A program made the position numbers and the translations under genes. The notes beneath the pieces are model-generated. The model saw only the letters and a list, made by a program, of their open reading frames with translations. It was not told the DNA's origin and searched no databases. A stretch of 64,000 nucleotides of DNA from Luteitalea sp. TBR-22. Lineage in GTDB: Bacteria; Acidobacteriota; Vicinamibacteria; Vicinamibacterales; Vicinamibacteraceae. Shown one piece after another: positions 1 through 8,124 of the stretch. Within the stretch, counting starts at the first letter, position 1; every line of letters starts with the position of its first letter. The stretch lies in NCBI RefSeq assembly GCF_016865485.1, contig NZ_AP024452.1, positions 4,796,501 to 4,860,500 of the forward strand, in the 5' to 3' direction.

Positions 1-151
1 GACGCTCCGGCGGACGGGGGCCCACCGGGCGTGCCGGTGCGCCTGCAACGGCGGGGCCGCGGTCGACGGGCTGGGCGCTGACGAGCGTGGGCAGCAACGC
101 GAGGGCGAACGCGGCGGCGACCGCCGGCAGGTGGACACGAGTCGTCGTCAC
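1..151 (-). CDS. Secreted protein, N-terminal part only (cut by window edge)
   Basis: About 50 codons are visible. They begin at a GTG whose first bases overlap the stop codon of the upstream phosphotransferase gene (GTGA, 4-bp overlap), so the gene is almost certainly the next member of the same minus-strand operon. The N-terminus reads MTTTRVHLPAVAAAF, followed by a hydrophobic stretch and an Ala-x-Ala-like cleavage region ending VSAQ, a typical Sec signal peptide. The mature start is rich in Pro, Ala and Arg. The rest lies outside the window, so no function can be given. The gene was recognised from the overlap and the signal peptide alone. Confidence 0.6.
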   Translation of the reverse strand, partial: MTTTRVHLPAVAAAFALALLPTLVSAQPVDRGPAVAGAPARPVGPRPPER

Positions 152-2457
152 GGGTGGACCTCCAGCAGGCCAGGTGCGTCCTCGCCGAGGCGGCCTTCGC
201 ACATGGCGACGAGGGTGTCTGTCGTGTGCCCGCGCCCGGGCAGTTCGACGCTGAGCGCCGCAAGGCGCGCCAACGCCGCGGTCGTCCACGTCTCGACCAC
301 GGGCGCCGCCACGTCGGGCGCCTCTCGCAGGTAGCCGGCGACGAAGGCTTCCGCAGCCGACCGCAGCGATGACGGGTCGCCGGTGATGCGCAGGCCGAGT
401 TCGAGCAGGTGCGCCGCGAGGTTGCCGACGTCGAGCCCGGCATCGCCGCGGGCGGCAAGATCGAAGTCGATCAGGTACATCCGATCGCCGTTCCAGATCA
501 GGTGGTCGGGGTGCAGGTCGCGGTGCAGCAGCGCATCGGTCCGCGGCGGCAGTGCGAGCAGCCTGGTGGCGACCCTGGCGCGCACGGCCTCGAGTCGCGC
601 CGCGAGGTCCGGCCGTGCCTGCGCGAGGCGCGCGAGGCGCGGCGCCAGGATGGCGATCTCGTCGGCCACGCCGTGGACACGCGGCACCGCGGCGCCGCTC
701 GTGTGCAGGCGCCGCACCGAGGCGGCCGCGCGCTGCAGCCGCGGCGTCGCCTCGGCGTCGAAGGCCCACGTCGTCGCCGCCGTGCCCTCCACTCGCGCCT
801 GCAGCCACAGGGACAGGTCGGGCAGGACGCCGATCGGTTGTGGCACCGACGCGCCGTGGTCGCTGCCGGGCCCGAACCCGTCACGCCAGAGGTGCGTCAT
901 CAGCGAGGCCGTGGCGAGGTCGGCGCCGCGGGCGCGCAGCTTGCCGATCACCGTCACGACGTGGTCGGGGCGGGGGGGCACGCCGGCCAGGTCGTACTCG
1001 AGCAGGCAACGGCGACCCGCCTTGTGCCGCACCACGCGGATGTCGCAGACGCGCACGTAGCGCCACCCCTGGCCCAGGCTGGCGCCGATGGCGCGTTCGA
1101 CCGTGCGCGGCGTCATGGCAGGCGCCAGCGACGGCAGTTGCTCGTCGGCGATGCGACGCACCGGCACGGCGGGCGTGCGCGATCGCCACCTCGCCGCGTC
1201 GGCCCAGTGCCGCGCCAGCCGCAGGAGGGAGGCGGTCGCGCCGGGCCAGTCCTGGTGCCGGGTGCGGAACGGCTCCGGGGCGCGACGCAACAGGTGCGCA
1301 GCGGTCCACGCGTCGAGCGCCACCGGCACCTGCCCTGCCTCGCGGGCGTAGCCGTCCACCACGGCGTCACACAGCGCGTCGACGCCCGGCAGGGTGCCGG
1401 GCGACAGCGTGGCAGCGGCGAGGAGGCTCGCAAGGAAGGCGCCCAGGTCGGCGCCGGCGGCGCCGCGACATGCCTCGTCGAGATCCACGAAGGCGATGCC
1501 CGCAGGGCGGGCGAGGACCTGGGCCGCGTGAAGGTCGCCGTGCAGGGGCACCGACGGGACGGGCACCCGGAGCAACACGGCGAGTCGCGCCGCGAGGTCG
1601 CGAGCGGCCGGGCCGAGATCGGGAGCGAGCGCGCCCACCAGGCCCGCGGCCGCCTCGATGGCGGCCCGGTCATCGGGGAATCGGCGGTCCGGCAGCTGCG
1701 TGTCGTGCGAGCCGTGCCAGCGGGCGATCGTCCGTCCGACCTCACCGGCCAGGCCGGCCTCGAGACCGTCGGCCCACAGGCGGTCGAGCGGCACACCGTC
1801 GACCCAGGAGGTCACGCAGGCGCCCTGCGACGGCCGCGCCCCGAGCCGTGTCGGCACCGTCAGGCCGACCGGGGCGGCCAGGTGTACCGGCAGGGCCACG
1901 CCCCGCGCATGCAGGCGAAGCACCGCCGAGAGCCGGTCCCCTGATCGCAGCGCGGCCACGAAGCGTCGCTCGGGCTTGTAGGCCAGCGGCTCGAGGGAGG
2001 CGTCCCAGAGGTCGGGCCTCGACGGCACCACGCGCTTCAGCAGCGAGCGCCGGGACGCACTGGCGGCCACCGCCGGCAACGCGCGCACCTTCTGGTCGTT
2101 CGGATGCGCGGCGAGTGCGATGCCGAGCTCCGGCAGCACCAGGCGCGCGAACCCGAAGGCGGGCGCCACGACCTCGCGACTGCCCGGCTTGTGCAGCTTG
2201 GCCGCGTGCCGGTCGCCGGAGACATGCGCCAGGGCCTTGGCGTGCAGCACCTCCACCCGGCCATCGACCCGCACCTCGTAGGCGACCAGGGCGTTGGTGC
2301 CCGGCTTGTAGCGGACGTAGCGCGGTGTCACCGCCTCCACGTGGCCGCTGGCGACCTCGTGCAGCAGGTCCTGCACGGCCGGCGCGTCGAGGAGCAACGC
2401 GAGCCCGGGCAGGGTGGCATCCCGCGCGACCAGATCCCGATCAGCGCGCGACAGCAT
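148..2457 (-). CDS. Tandem APH-type phosphotransferase (two kinase-like domains)
   Basis: A 769-residue cytoplasmic protein made of two successive aminoglycoside-phosphotransferase/choline-kinase-like domains. Domain 1 has its Brenner motif HGDLHAAQ at about residues 306-313, followed by FVDLDEA. Domain 2 has HRDLHPDH at about 645-652, followed by LIDFDLAARGD. The fold and catalytic Asp are clear in both. The position that is normally the metal-binding Asn (HxDxxxxN) is Gln in the first and His in the second, so activity is uncertain. The start MLSRADRD was chosen because it overlaps the end of the ABC transporter gene by 17 bp; upstream reading in this frame is only a shadow of that gene. 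APH-family enzymes phosphorylate small hydroxylated molecules. The glycosyltransferases and exporter next door suggest a sugar or glycolipid substrate, which is inference. Confidence 0.85.
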   Translation of the reverse strand: MLSRADRDLVARDATLPGLALLLDAPAVQDLLHEVASGHVEAVTPRYVRYKPGTNALVAYEVRVDGRVEVLHAKALAHVSGDRHAAKLHKPGSREVVAPAFGFARLVLPELGIALAAHPNDQKVRALPAVAASASRRSLLKRVVPSRPDLWDASLEPLAYKPERRFVAALRSGDRLSAVLRLHARGVALPVHLAAPVGLTVPTRLGARPSQGACVTSWVDGVPLDRLWADGLEAGLAGEVGRTIARWHGSHDTQLPDRRFPDDRAAIEAAAGLVGALAPDLGPAARDLAARLAVLLRVPVPSVPLHGDLHAAQVLARPAGIAFVDLDEACRGAAGADLGAFLASLLAAATLSPGTLPGVDALCDAVVDGYAREAGQVPVALDAWTAAHLLRRAPEPFRTRHQDWPGATASLLRLARHWADAARWRSRTPAVPVRRIADEQLPSLAPAMTPRTVERAIGASLGQGWRYVRVCDIRVVRHKAGRRCLLEYDLAGVPPRPDHVVTVIGKLRARGADLATASLMTHLWRDGFGPGSDHGASVPQPIGVLPDLSLWLQARVEGTAATTWAFDAEATPRLQRAAASVRRLHTSGAAVPRVHGVADEIAILAPRLARLAQARPDLAARLEAVRARVATRLLALPPRTDALLHRDLHPDHLIWNGDRMYLIDFDLAARGDAGLDVGNLAAHLLELGLRITGDPSSLRSAAEAFVAGYLREAPDVAAPVVETWTTAALARLAALSVELPGRGHTTDTLVAMCEGRLGEDAPGLLEVHP

Positions 2458-4279
2458 CGACGGCCTCCCTGTCCTGCGACCTGGAGCGACGTCCGCGCGC
2501 CCCGGATAGCGCCGCGAACCGCCCGCCGGCAGTACGGAGTTCCGCCGGGGGGCCCACCTCGACCACGCGCCCGCCGTCCACCACCAGTACGATGTCGGCG
2601 TCCATCGCCAGGGCGAGGTCATGGGTGACCACCAGCGTGGTCCGCCCGCGTGACACCTCCCGCAGCGCGCCACGCACCAGGCGCGCGTGTTCCTCGTCGA
2701 GGCCCGTGGTGGGTTCGTCGAGCACCAGGAACGGCGTCTGCCTGACGGCGGCGCGGGCCAGCGCCACGCGCTGCCGCTGTCCGGCCGACAGCGTCGCACC
2801 GCGCTCGCCGACGATCGTCGCGTAGCCCTGTGGCAGGTGCTCGATGAAGCCGTGGGCACCAGCGCGACGCGCCGCGTCCGCGATCGCCGCGTCCGACACA
2901 CCGGGCGCCCCGTAGGCGATGTTCTCGCGCACCGACGTGGCAAACAGCACGGTGTCCTGCACGAGGCAGGTGATCTGCCGCCGCAGCGAGGCCACGGTGA
3001 GGTCGCGGACGTCGAGACCGTCGACCAGCACGCGCCCGCCGGTCACGTCGTGGAAGCGCGCGAGCAGGCTGACGATCGTCGACTTGCCCGCGCCCGACGG
3101 TCCGACGATGGCGACCAGTTGTCCTGGCGCGACATCGAGATCGACACCGTCGAGGACCGGATGACCCGGCACGTACGCGAAGCGCACGTCCTCGAAGCGC
3201 ACGCGTCCCGACAGGGGCGGCGCCGCCACCGCGCCGGGGGCGTCCACCACGTCGGGCGCCGTGTCGAGCAGGTCCACCACGCGCTCGGCGGCCGCGGCGG
3301 CCTTGGCGAGGCGGCTGGCGTACTTGGCGAAGTCGCGCACCGGCTTGAAGGCGTTCTTGAGGTACGCGAGGAACACGATCAGGTCGCCGGCCGACATCGC
3401 CTGTTGCGCGACCAGTCCGGCGCCCATCCACAGCACGCCCGCCGTGGCAATCGCCACCAGCACGTCGACCGTGCGTTCGAGGCGGGCCTCGAGCCGAGCC
3501 ACCCGCGCGCCGTCGCCGTGGCTACGGGTGTTCTGAACGCGGAACGCCTCCCCGAAGGCGCCCTCGAGACCCAGCGCACGCACGGTGCGGATGCCGCCGA
3601 TGGACTCGGCGGTCCGGCGCGCGAGCGAGCCCTCGCGCTTGCGCTGCGCACGCGCGCCCTCCCGGATCCGGCGCCCGAGGCGGACCGTCGAGAGCGCGAG
3701 CGCCGGCACGACTGCCGCGGCCACCAGGCCGAGCTGCCACTGCATGGCACTCATCACCAGGAGCATCGCGACGAGCAGGACGAGGTTGCCGGCCAGGGGG
3801 AAGAGCGCCGACACCATCACGTCCTTGAGCAGGTTGACGTCGGCGATGACCCTCACGATCAGGTCGCCGCTGCCGGCCGTCGCGTGGAAGGTCAGCGACA
3901 GCCGCTGCAGGTGCGCGAACAGCGCGGCCCGGACGTCGGTGATGACACGCGTGCCGGCGATCGACAGGCCGACCGCCGACCCGTACGCCGCAGCGCCGCG
4001 TGCCACGGCGATGGCCACCACGGCGAGTGCCGCGGCCGGCACCACCAGGCGCGGGTCGAGCCAGGCCATCGGGTCGGACGGGCGGAGGCGCCGCGGGTCG
4101 AGCACGTGATCGACGACGAACTTCAGCGGCCAGGGCTCGACCAGGCGCAGCGCGACGTCGGCCGCCAGTGACAGCGCCGAGGTGGCCAGCAACCCTCGCT
4201 GCTGCCGCAGCAGGGGCGCGAAGCGCTGCAGGCTGCGCGCCAGCGATCGGGCGGCATCAGTGCGAGTTCGCGGCGACAT
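2441..4279 (-). CDS. ABC exporter, fused permease and ATPase
   Basis: A 612-residue half-transporter of the MsbA/lipid and peptide exporter type. An N-terminal transmembrane domain of about six helices (residues ~25-300) is followed by a nucleotide-binding domain with Walker A GPSGAGKST (393-401), signature LSAGQ (~497-501, a mild variant of LSGGQ), Walker B FLVLDEP (D ~521) and H-loop VTHD. It would work as a homodimer in the inner membrane. The start MSPRTRTD lies inside the end of the upstream glycosyltransferase (23-bp overlap), and its own end overlaps the phosphotransferase start, so it sits in mid-operon. With three glycosyltransferases upstream, export of a glycosylated lipid or small glycoconjugate is the simplest guess; the substrate cannot be read from sequence. 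Confidence 0.93.
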   Translation of the reverse strand: MSPRTRTDAARSLARSLQRFAPLLRQQRGLLATSALSLAADVALRLVEPWPLKFVVDHVLDPRRLRPSDPMAWLDPRLVVPAAALAVVAIAVARGAAAYGSAVGLSIAGTRVITDVRAALFAHLQRLSLTFHATAGSGDLIVRVIADVNLLKDVMVSALFPLAGNLVLLVAMLLVMSAMQWQLGLVAAAVVPALALSTVRLGRRIREGARAQRKREGSLARRTAESIGGIRTVRALGLEGAFGEAFRVQNTRSHGDGARVARLEARLERTVDVLVAIATAGVLWMGAGLVAQQAMSAGDLIVFLAYLKNAFKPVRDFAKYASRLAKAAAAAERVVDLLDTAPDVVDAPGAVAAPPLSGRVRFEDVRFAYVPGHPVLDGVDLDVAPGQLVAIVGPSGAGKSTIVSLLARFHDVTGGRVLVDGLDVRDLTVASLRRQITCLVQDTVLFATSVRENIAYGAPGVSDAAIADAARRAGAHGFIEHLPQGYATIVGERGATLSAGQRQRVALARAAVRQTPFLVLDEPTTGLDEEHARLVRGALREVSRGRTTLVVTHDLALAMDADIVLVVDGGRVVEVGPPAELRTAGGRFAALSGARGRRSRSQDREAVDAVAR

Positions 4280-5549
4280 CGCGCACCTCCGCGGCGTCAA
4301 CCCTCGGCAATCGGTGATCGGCCGTCGAGAACGACGCCGTGGGCACCGTCGTGGCGCGTGGCGCCCGGCGGGCGGCAGACGCGCGGGCCAGTTCACGCAC
4401 GCGGGCCACCGTGCCCGCCCAGGTGTGCTCGGCCAGCACGCGGGCCCGCGCCAGCTCGCCCATCCGGGCACGAGCCACCGGTGCGGAACACAGCGTCTCG
4501 AGCGCCACTGCCAGTGCCTCGGCGTCGCCGGGCGGCACGACGATGCCGGCCCCGTCGCGCAGCAGCAACGGCAACTGACCGACCGACGAACCCACGACGG
4601 CGCGGCCGGCGGCCATGTACTCGAATGCCTTCAGCGGCGAGAAGTAGCACTCGTCGCGGCTGGCGTACGGCACCACGCCGATGTCCATCGACGCGAGCCA
4701 GGCCGGCACGTCGGCCGGGCTGACCGCACCCGCCCAGGTCACCAGGTGCGCCAGGCCGAGTCCGGCCAGTCGCGCCTCGAGTGCGGGGCGCCCGGGCCCA
4801 TCCCCGACGATGAGCAGCCGGCACAGGGCGCCGCGACGCCGGGCGACCGCGAACGCGTCCACGAGCACGTCCAGCCCGTGCCAGGGCTTGAGCGTGCCGA
4901 GGAAGCCGATGGTGACCAGGCCCGGCGCCTCCGGAAGGGCGGGCGCAGGACGTCCCGCGAAGCGCGTGGGATCGACGGCGTTGGGCTGGACGTGCACGCG
5001 CTCGCGCGCCACGCCCTCGCCGACCAGCCAGTCGCCGAGCACGTCCGACACGGGCAGCACGACGTCGGCGGCGTGGAACGCCCGGCGCATCATGCGCGCC
5101 GCGACGTCGTGCAGCCGCAGGGACCTGTGCTGCAGCTGCTCGCGCAGCAGCGGCGCGTTCACCTCGAGCAGGCCGGGAATGCCGACCGCACGCGCGAACT
5201 CCATCGCGCCGCAACTCCAGAGGGCATGCCGCTCGTACACCGCGTCGAAGGGGCCGCAGGCCGCCAGGTGTGCGGCCAGGCCCCGATTGCGCGCGATGGC
5301 CGATCGCTCCCTCGCCAGCACGGGATCGACGGCGGCCCGCGACGCCCCCGATCGCGACTCGACGAGCCGGTGCACCGGGATGACGCCCAGATCCGCGGGA
5401 GCGTCGGCGCCGAGGCGCGTCGCGAAGAGCGTCACGTGGATGCCATCGTGCAGGCAGGCGCGAATGAACTCCTGCACGTGCACCGAGCACCCCTTGGTGC
5501 CGAAGACGGGCACGCCGCCGTCGGCGCAGACATAGGCCAGGCGCCTCAT
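4257..5549 (-). CDS. Glycosyltransferase, GT4-like (GT-B fold)
   Basis: A 430-residue retaining-type glycosyltransferase. It begins MRRLAYVCADGGVPVFG, the Rossmann strand and acceptor loop of the N-domain. The C-domain shows the glycosyltransferase group 1 core: LGTLKPWHGLDVLVDAF, then SPLKAFEYMAAGRAVVGS, which contains the E-x7-E type donor-site region, then a VVPPGDAEALA motif. The start codon sits in a 4-bp ATGA overlap with the upstream gene. A C-terminal tail of about 35 residues after the fold is Ala/Arg-rich and probably disordered. It acts at the cytoplasmic face using a nucleotide-sugar donor; donor and acceptor are unknown. Confidence 0.9.
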   Translation of the reverse strand: MRRLAYVCADGGVPVFGTKGCSVHVQEFIRACLHDGIHVTLFATRLGADAPADLGVIPVHRLVESRSGASRAAVDPVLARERSAIARNRGLAAHLAACGPFDAVYERHALWSCGAMEFARAVGIPGLLEVNAPLLREQLQHRSLRLHDVAARMMRRAFHAADVVLPVSDVLGDWLVGEGVARERVHVQPNAVDPTRFAGRPAPALPEAPGLVTIGFLGTLKPWHGLDVLVDAFAVARRRGALCRLLIVGDGPGRPALEARLAGLGLAHLVTWAGAVSPADVPAWLASMDIGVVPYASRDECYFSPLKAFEYMAAGRAVVGSSVGQLPLLLRDGAGIVVPPGDAEALAVALETLCSAPVARARMGELARARVLAEHTWAGTVARVRELARASAARRAPRATTVPTASFSTADHRLPRVDAAEVRDVAANSH

Positions 5550-6790
5550 GCCCCCACCGCCTGCCACGATGCACCGGCCCGGCCACGATCGGCCGACTCG
5601 GCGAACAACGCCCTGACGCGGGCGGCATTGCGATGGGCGTCGAAGTCCTGCTCGATCCGCCGACGCGCGCGGGCGGCGACCGCATGCGCGGTCTCGGGCC
5701 GCGCCAGCACGCGCTGCAGGACATCGGCGAGATCGACGGCATCCCCCTGCCGCACCATCCACCCCGTGTCGCCGTTGGCAATCACCTCCGGGATCCCGGT
5801 GACGTCGGTCGACACGCACGGCGTCCCCGACGCCATCGCCTCGAGCAGCGTCGTCGGGAGGCCGTCGCGGTTGCCGTCCTCCCCGACCAGGCAAGGGGCG
5901 GCGAACACGGACGCCGCGGCGATTGCCGCCGCCACGTCCCGCTGGGGCCGGGCGCCCAGCATCCGCACGCGAGCCTCGACGCCGCGGGCGCGGATGCGGG
6001 CCCGCAAGGCGTCCTCGAGCTCGCCGGTGCCGATCAGGTCACACGTGTACGCGACGCCGCGGGCGCCGAGCTCGGCGCAGGCGTCCACGAGGACCTCGAA
6101 GCCCTTCTTCTCGACCAGCCGGCCGACCGCCACGATGTGGCCGGCGGTCCGCGCCGTGCCGACCGGGAACCGTGCCAGGTCGAGCCCGTTGTAGATCCGG
6201 ACGACGCGCGCGGCGTCCGCACCGAACGTGTCGCGCAGGTAGGCCAGGTTGAACTCGCTCACCGTGACGACCGCCGACGCGTCGCGCAGCCGCGCCGCCA
6301 GTTCCTGCCGGCACACGCTCTCGTGGAAGATGTCCTTGGCGTGCGCCGTGAAGGAGTACGTGATGCCGGTCAGCGCGGCGACCAGTCGCGCCACGGCCGC
6401 CGGCAGGGTCGCGAAGTGGGCGTGCAGGTGGCCGATGCCGCGGTCGCGGACCAGCCGGGCCAGTTGCAGCGCCTGGAACACGTCACGCGCGTCGGCGCCG
6501 CGCATTGCCGCGGCGCGAGCCCACAGCCCCGGCCAGGCCTCGGCGGCACGCTGCCACGCCGCCCAGAGGTCGGCGGCGCGGGCGCCCTCGCCGTCCAGGT
6601 AGTGCACCGGTGCACGCACCTGCGCCAGGGCGTCCTGGAAGTGCGTGTCGCAGGGCGGACGCAGGGAGATGATGTCGAGGTCGAGGCCGGCCGCCTCGTG
6701 GGCGAGGATCTCGGTGACGATGAAGGTCTCCGAGTAGCGTGGGTAGCGCTTGACGACGTAGCCGACGCGGGTCGAATCAGCAGGACGCAT
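5546..6790 (-). CDS. Glycosyltransferase, GT4, WcaL/colanic-acid-like
   Basis: A 414-residue GT-B glycosyltransferase. The N-terminus VGYVVKRYPRYSETFI matches the pattern of colanic-acid-type transferases, which start with a KxFPxxSETFI-like strand. The middle holds HLHAHFA and YSFTAHAKDIF, typical of that group. The C-domain has GRLVEKKGFEVLVDA and EDGNRDGLPTTLLEAMASG, the donor-binding E-x7-E region. The start MRPADSTR overlaps the upstream transferase gene by 14 bp. Together with its neighbours it forms a three-transferase set expected to build a short glycan. The exact sugar is unknown. Confidence 0.88.
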   Translation of the reverse strand: MRPADSTRVGYVVKRYPRYSETFIVTEILAHEAAGLDLDIISLRPPCDTHFQDALAQVRAPVHYLDGEGARAADLWAAWQRAAEAWPGLWARAAAMRGADARDVFQALQLARLVRDRGIGHLHAHFATLPAAVARLVAALTGITYSFTAHAKDIFHESVCRQELAARLRDASAVVTVSEFNLAYLRDTFGADAARVVRIYNGLDLARFPVGTARTAGHIVAVGRLVEKKGFEVLVDACAELGARGVAYTCDLIGTGELEDALRARIRARGVEARVRMLGARPQRDVAAAIAAASVFAAPCLVGEDGNRDGLPTTLLEAMASGTPCVSTDVTGIPEVIANGDTGWMVRQGDAVDLADVLQRVLARPETAHAVAARARRRIEQDFDAHRNAARVRALFAESADRGRAGASWQAVGA

Positions 6791-8042
6791 TGACGGCACT
6801 CCGGGGAGCAGGCAGGGCGACGGGGGCGAGCGGCAGCCGCGCGGACGGGCAGCCACCAACGAGGTCGAGCAGCAACTGGGGAATCCGGCGCAGGCCGTCG
6901 AGGTCCAGCCGATGCGCGGGGCGCGGCGGGAGGTGGCGTCGCGACAGCCAGCCGGCGACGGCTGCCGGGGTCAGTTCCGCCGGCAGGAGCATGTCCACGA
7001 GGCCGAGGTCGCGCAGGCGCGTCGCCCGCACGAGCTGCTCGAGCCGCGGCGCCACGCGTGGCACGACGAGGGCGCGCGACCGGTACGACAGGACCTCGTT
7101 GACCGTGTTGTAGCCGCCCATGCACACCACGGCCTCGGCCCTGGCGATCAGCGCGGTCGGCTCATCGACGAAGGCATGGACGGTGAGGGTCGGGTCCGCG
7201 GCGGCGAGTCCCTCCAGCGTGCTACGCAGGTCGGCCGGCATGAACGGGCCGGTCACCAGCACGCGCTGCAGGCCGTCGGCCATCCGGGCCCGGGCAAACG
7301 CGTCAGCGACCTCGAACCCGTCCTGGCCGCCACCGACCAGGCACAACGCGAACGGCGCGCCGGGGACGGCGACCTCCTGCCGCGGGCGCGGCGCCATCGT
7401 CCTGTCCAGGTAGCCGACGTATCGGGCCTTGGCCGCCACCTCCGGGCCGAGGTCGTACTCGACGACCGGATCGAGCAGCCGCGGGTCGCCGTAGATCCAC
7501 ACGGCGTCGTACCAGGCGGCGATCGCGGCGCGGTTGCCGCGCGTGTGCCACTCCTGGCGCACCGCCGCGGCGTCGTCGAGCACGTCGCGCAGGCCGAGCA
7601 CGCACCTGGTGCGCCCCTCGCGCCGCAGCCGCACGAGCGTGCGCTCGAGCTCGCCGCAGGCGCCGCGCGGCACGTTGTCGACCACGAGGACGTCGGGGCG
7701 GAACGAGGCGATGACGCTGTCGATGGCGCGCGAGCGCAGCTCGATCAGCTCCCGAAGCGTGACGTCGAGCGAGCGGGCGTCGTACTGCCCGCCGAGTTCC
7801 TTGCGCAGTCCCGGGAGCGTCACGCAATCGACGCCGGGCGGCATCGCGAGCGCGCCGGCCTCGCGGGCGCCGCAGATCAGCAGCGTCGACGCGTCGAAGT
7901 CGGCCTCGGCCACGCCGCGCGCGATCGCCAGGTTGCGCCGGACGTGGCCCAACCCCATCGTGTCGTGCGAGTACAGGACGATGCGGGTGGCCGGCGCGAG
8001 CCGGGGGCCTGGACGCGGCAACGCGTCCCGCAGGTGAGCCAT
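6777..8042 (-). CDS. Predicted glycosyltransferase, MurG/GT28-like
   Basis: A 421-residue first gene of the glycosyltransferase operon. The N-terminus has RIVLYSHDTMGLGHVRRNLAIA, the HxxGxGHxRR loop seen in predicted glycosyltransferases related to MurG (COG4671-like). The C-terminal half has VVCMGGYNTVNEVLSY, corresponding to the GGxxTxxE donor-site motif of GT28 enzymes. A strong ribosome binding site (AGGAGG) lies 8 bases before the ATG. It is buried in an inverted repeat at 8050-8075, which may damp translation of the operon. Substrate unknown. Confidence 0.85.
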   Translation of the reverse strand: MAHLRDALPRPGPRLAPATRIVLYSHDTMGLGHVRRNLAIARGVAEADFDASTLLICGAREAGALAMPPGVDCVTLPGLRKELGGQYDARSLDVTLRELIELRSRAIDSVIASFRPDVLVVDNVPRGACGELERTLVRLRREGRTRCVLGLRDVLDDAAAVRQEWHTRGNRAAIAAWYDAVWIYGDPRLLDPVVEYDLGPEVAAKARYVGYLDRTMAPRPRQEVAVPGAPFALCLVGGGQDGFEVADAFARARMADGLQRVLVTGPFMPADLRSTLEGLAAADPTLTVHAFVDEPTALIARAEAVVCMGGYNTVNEVLSYRSRALVVPRVAPRLEQLVRATRLRDLGLVDMLLPAELTPAAVAGWLSRRHLPPRPAHRLDLDGLRRIPQLLLDLVGGCPSARLPLAPVALPAPRSAVNASC

Positions 8043-8049
8043 CGGTTGT

Positions 8050-8075
8050 CCTCCTGCCCCATGAGGGGCGGGAGG
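8050..8075 (-). promoter_or_regulatory. Hairpin covering the ribosome binding site of the glycosyltransferase operon
   Basis: Two 11-base arms (CCTCCTGCCCC and GGGGCGGGAGG, 10 of 11 complementary counting a G-U pair in the minus-strand RNA) enclose a 4-base loop. The arm nearest the gene contains the AGGAGG ribosome binding site for the ORF starting at 8042. Because it lies about 50 bases past the subtilase stop codon, it could alternatively be the terminator of that operon, although it lacks a U-tract. Confidence 0.55.
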
Positions 8076-8124
8076 ACGCGCGATGATATAGGTTGCGTAA
8101 GAAAATTCCGACGGGCCAGGACGG

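Noticed and set aside
552-2825. A 757-codon plus-strand frame rich in Arg/Pro/Ala
   Set aside because: Shadow of the double phosphotransferase and ABC transporter genes; no motif.
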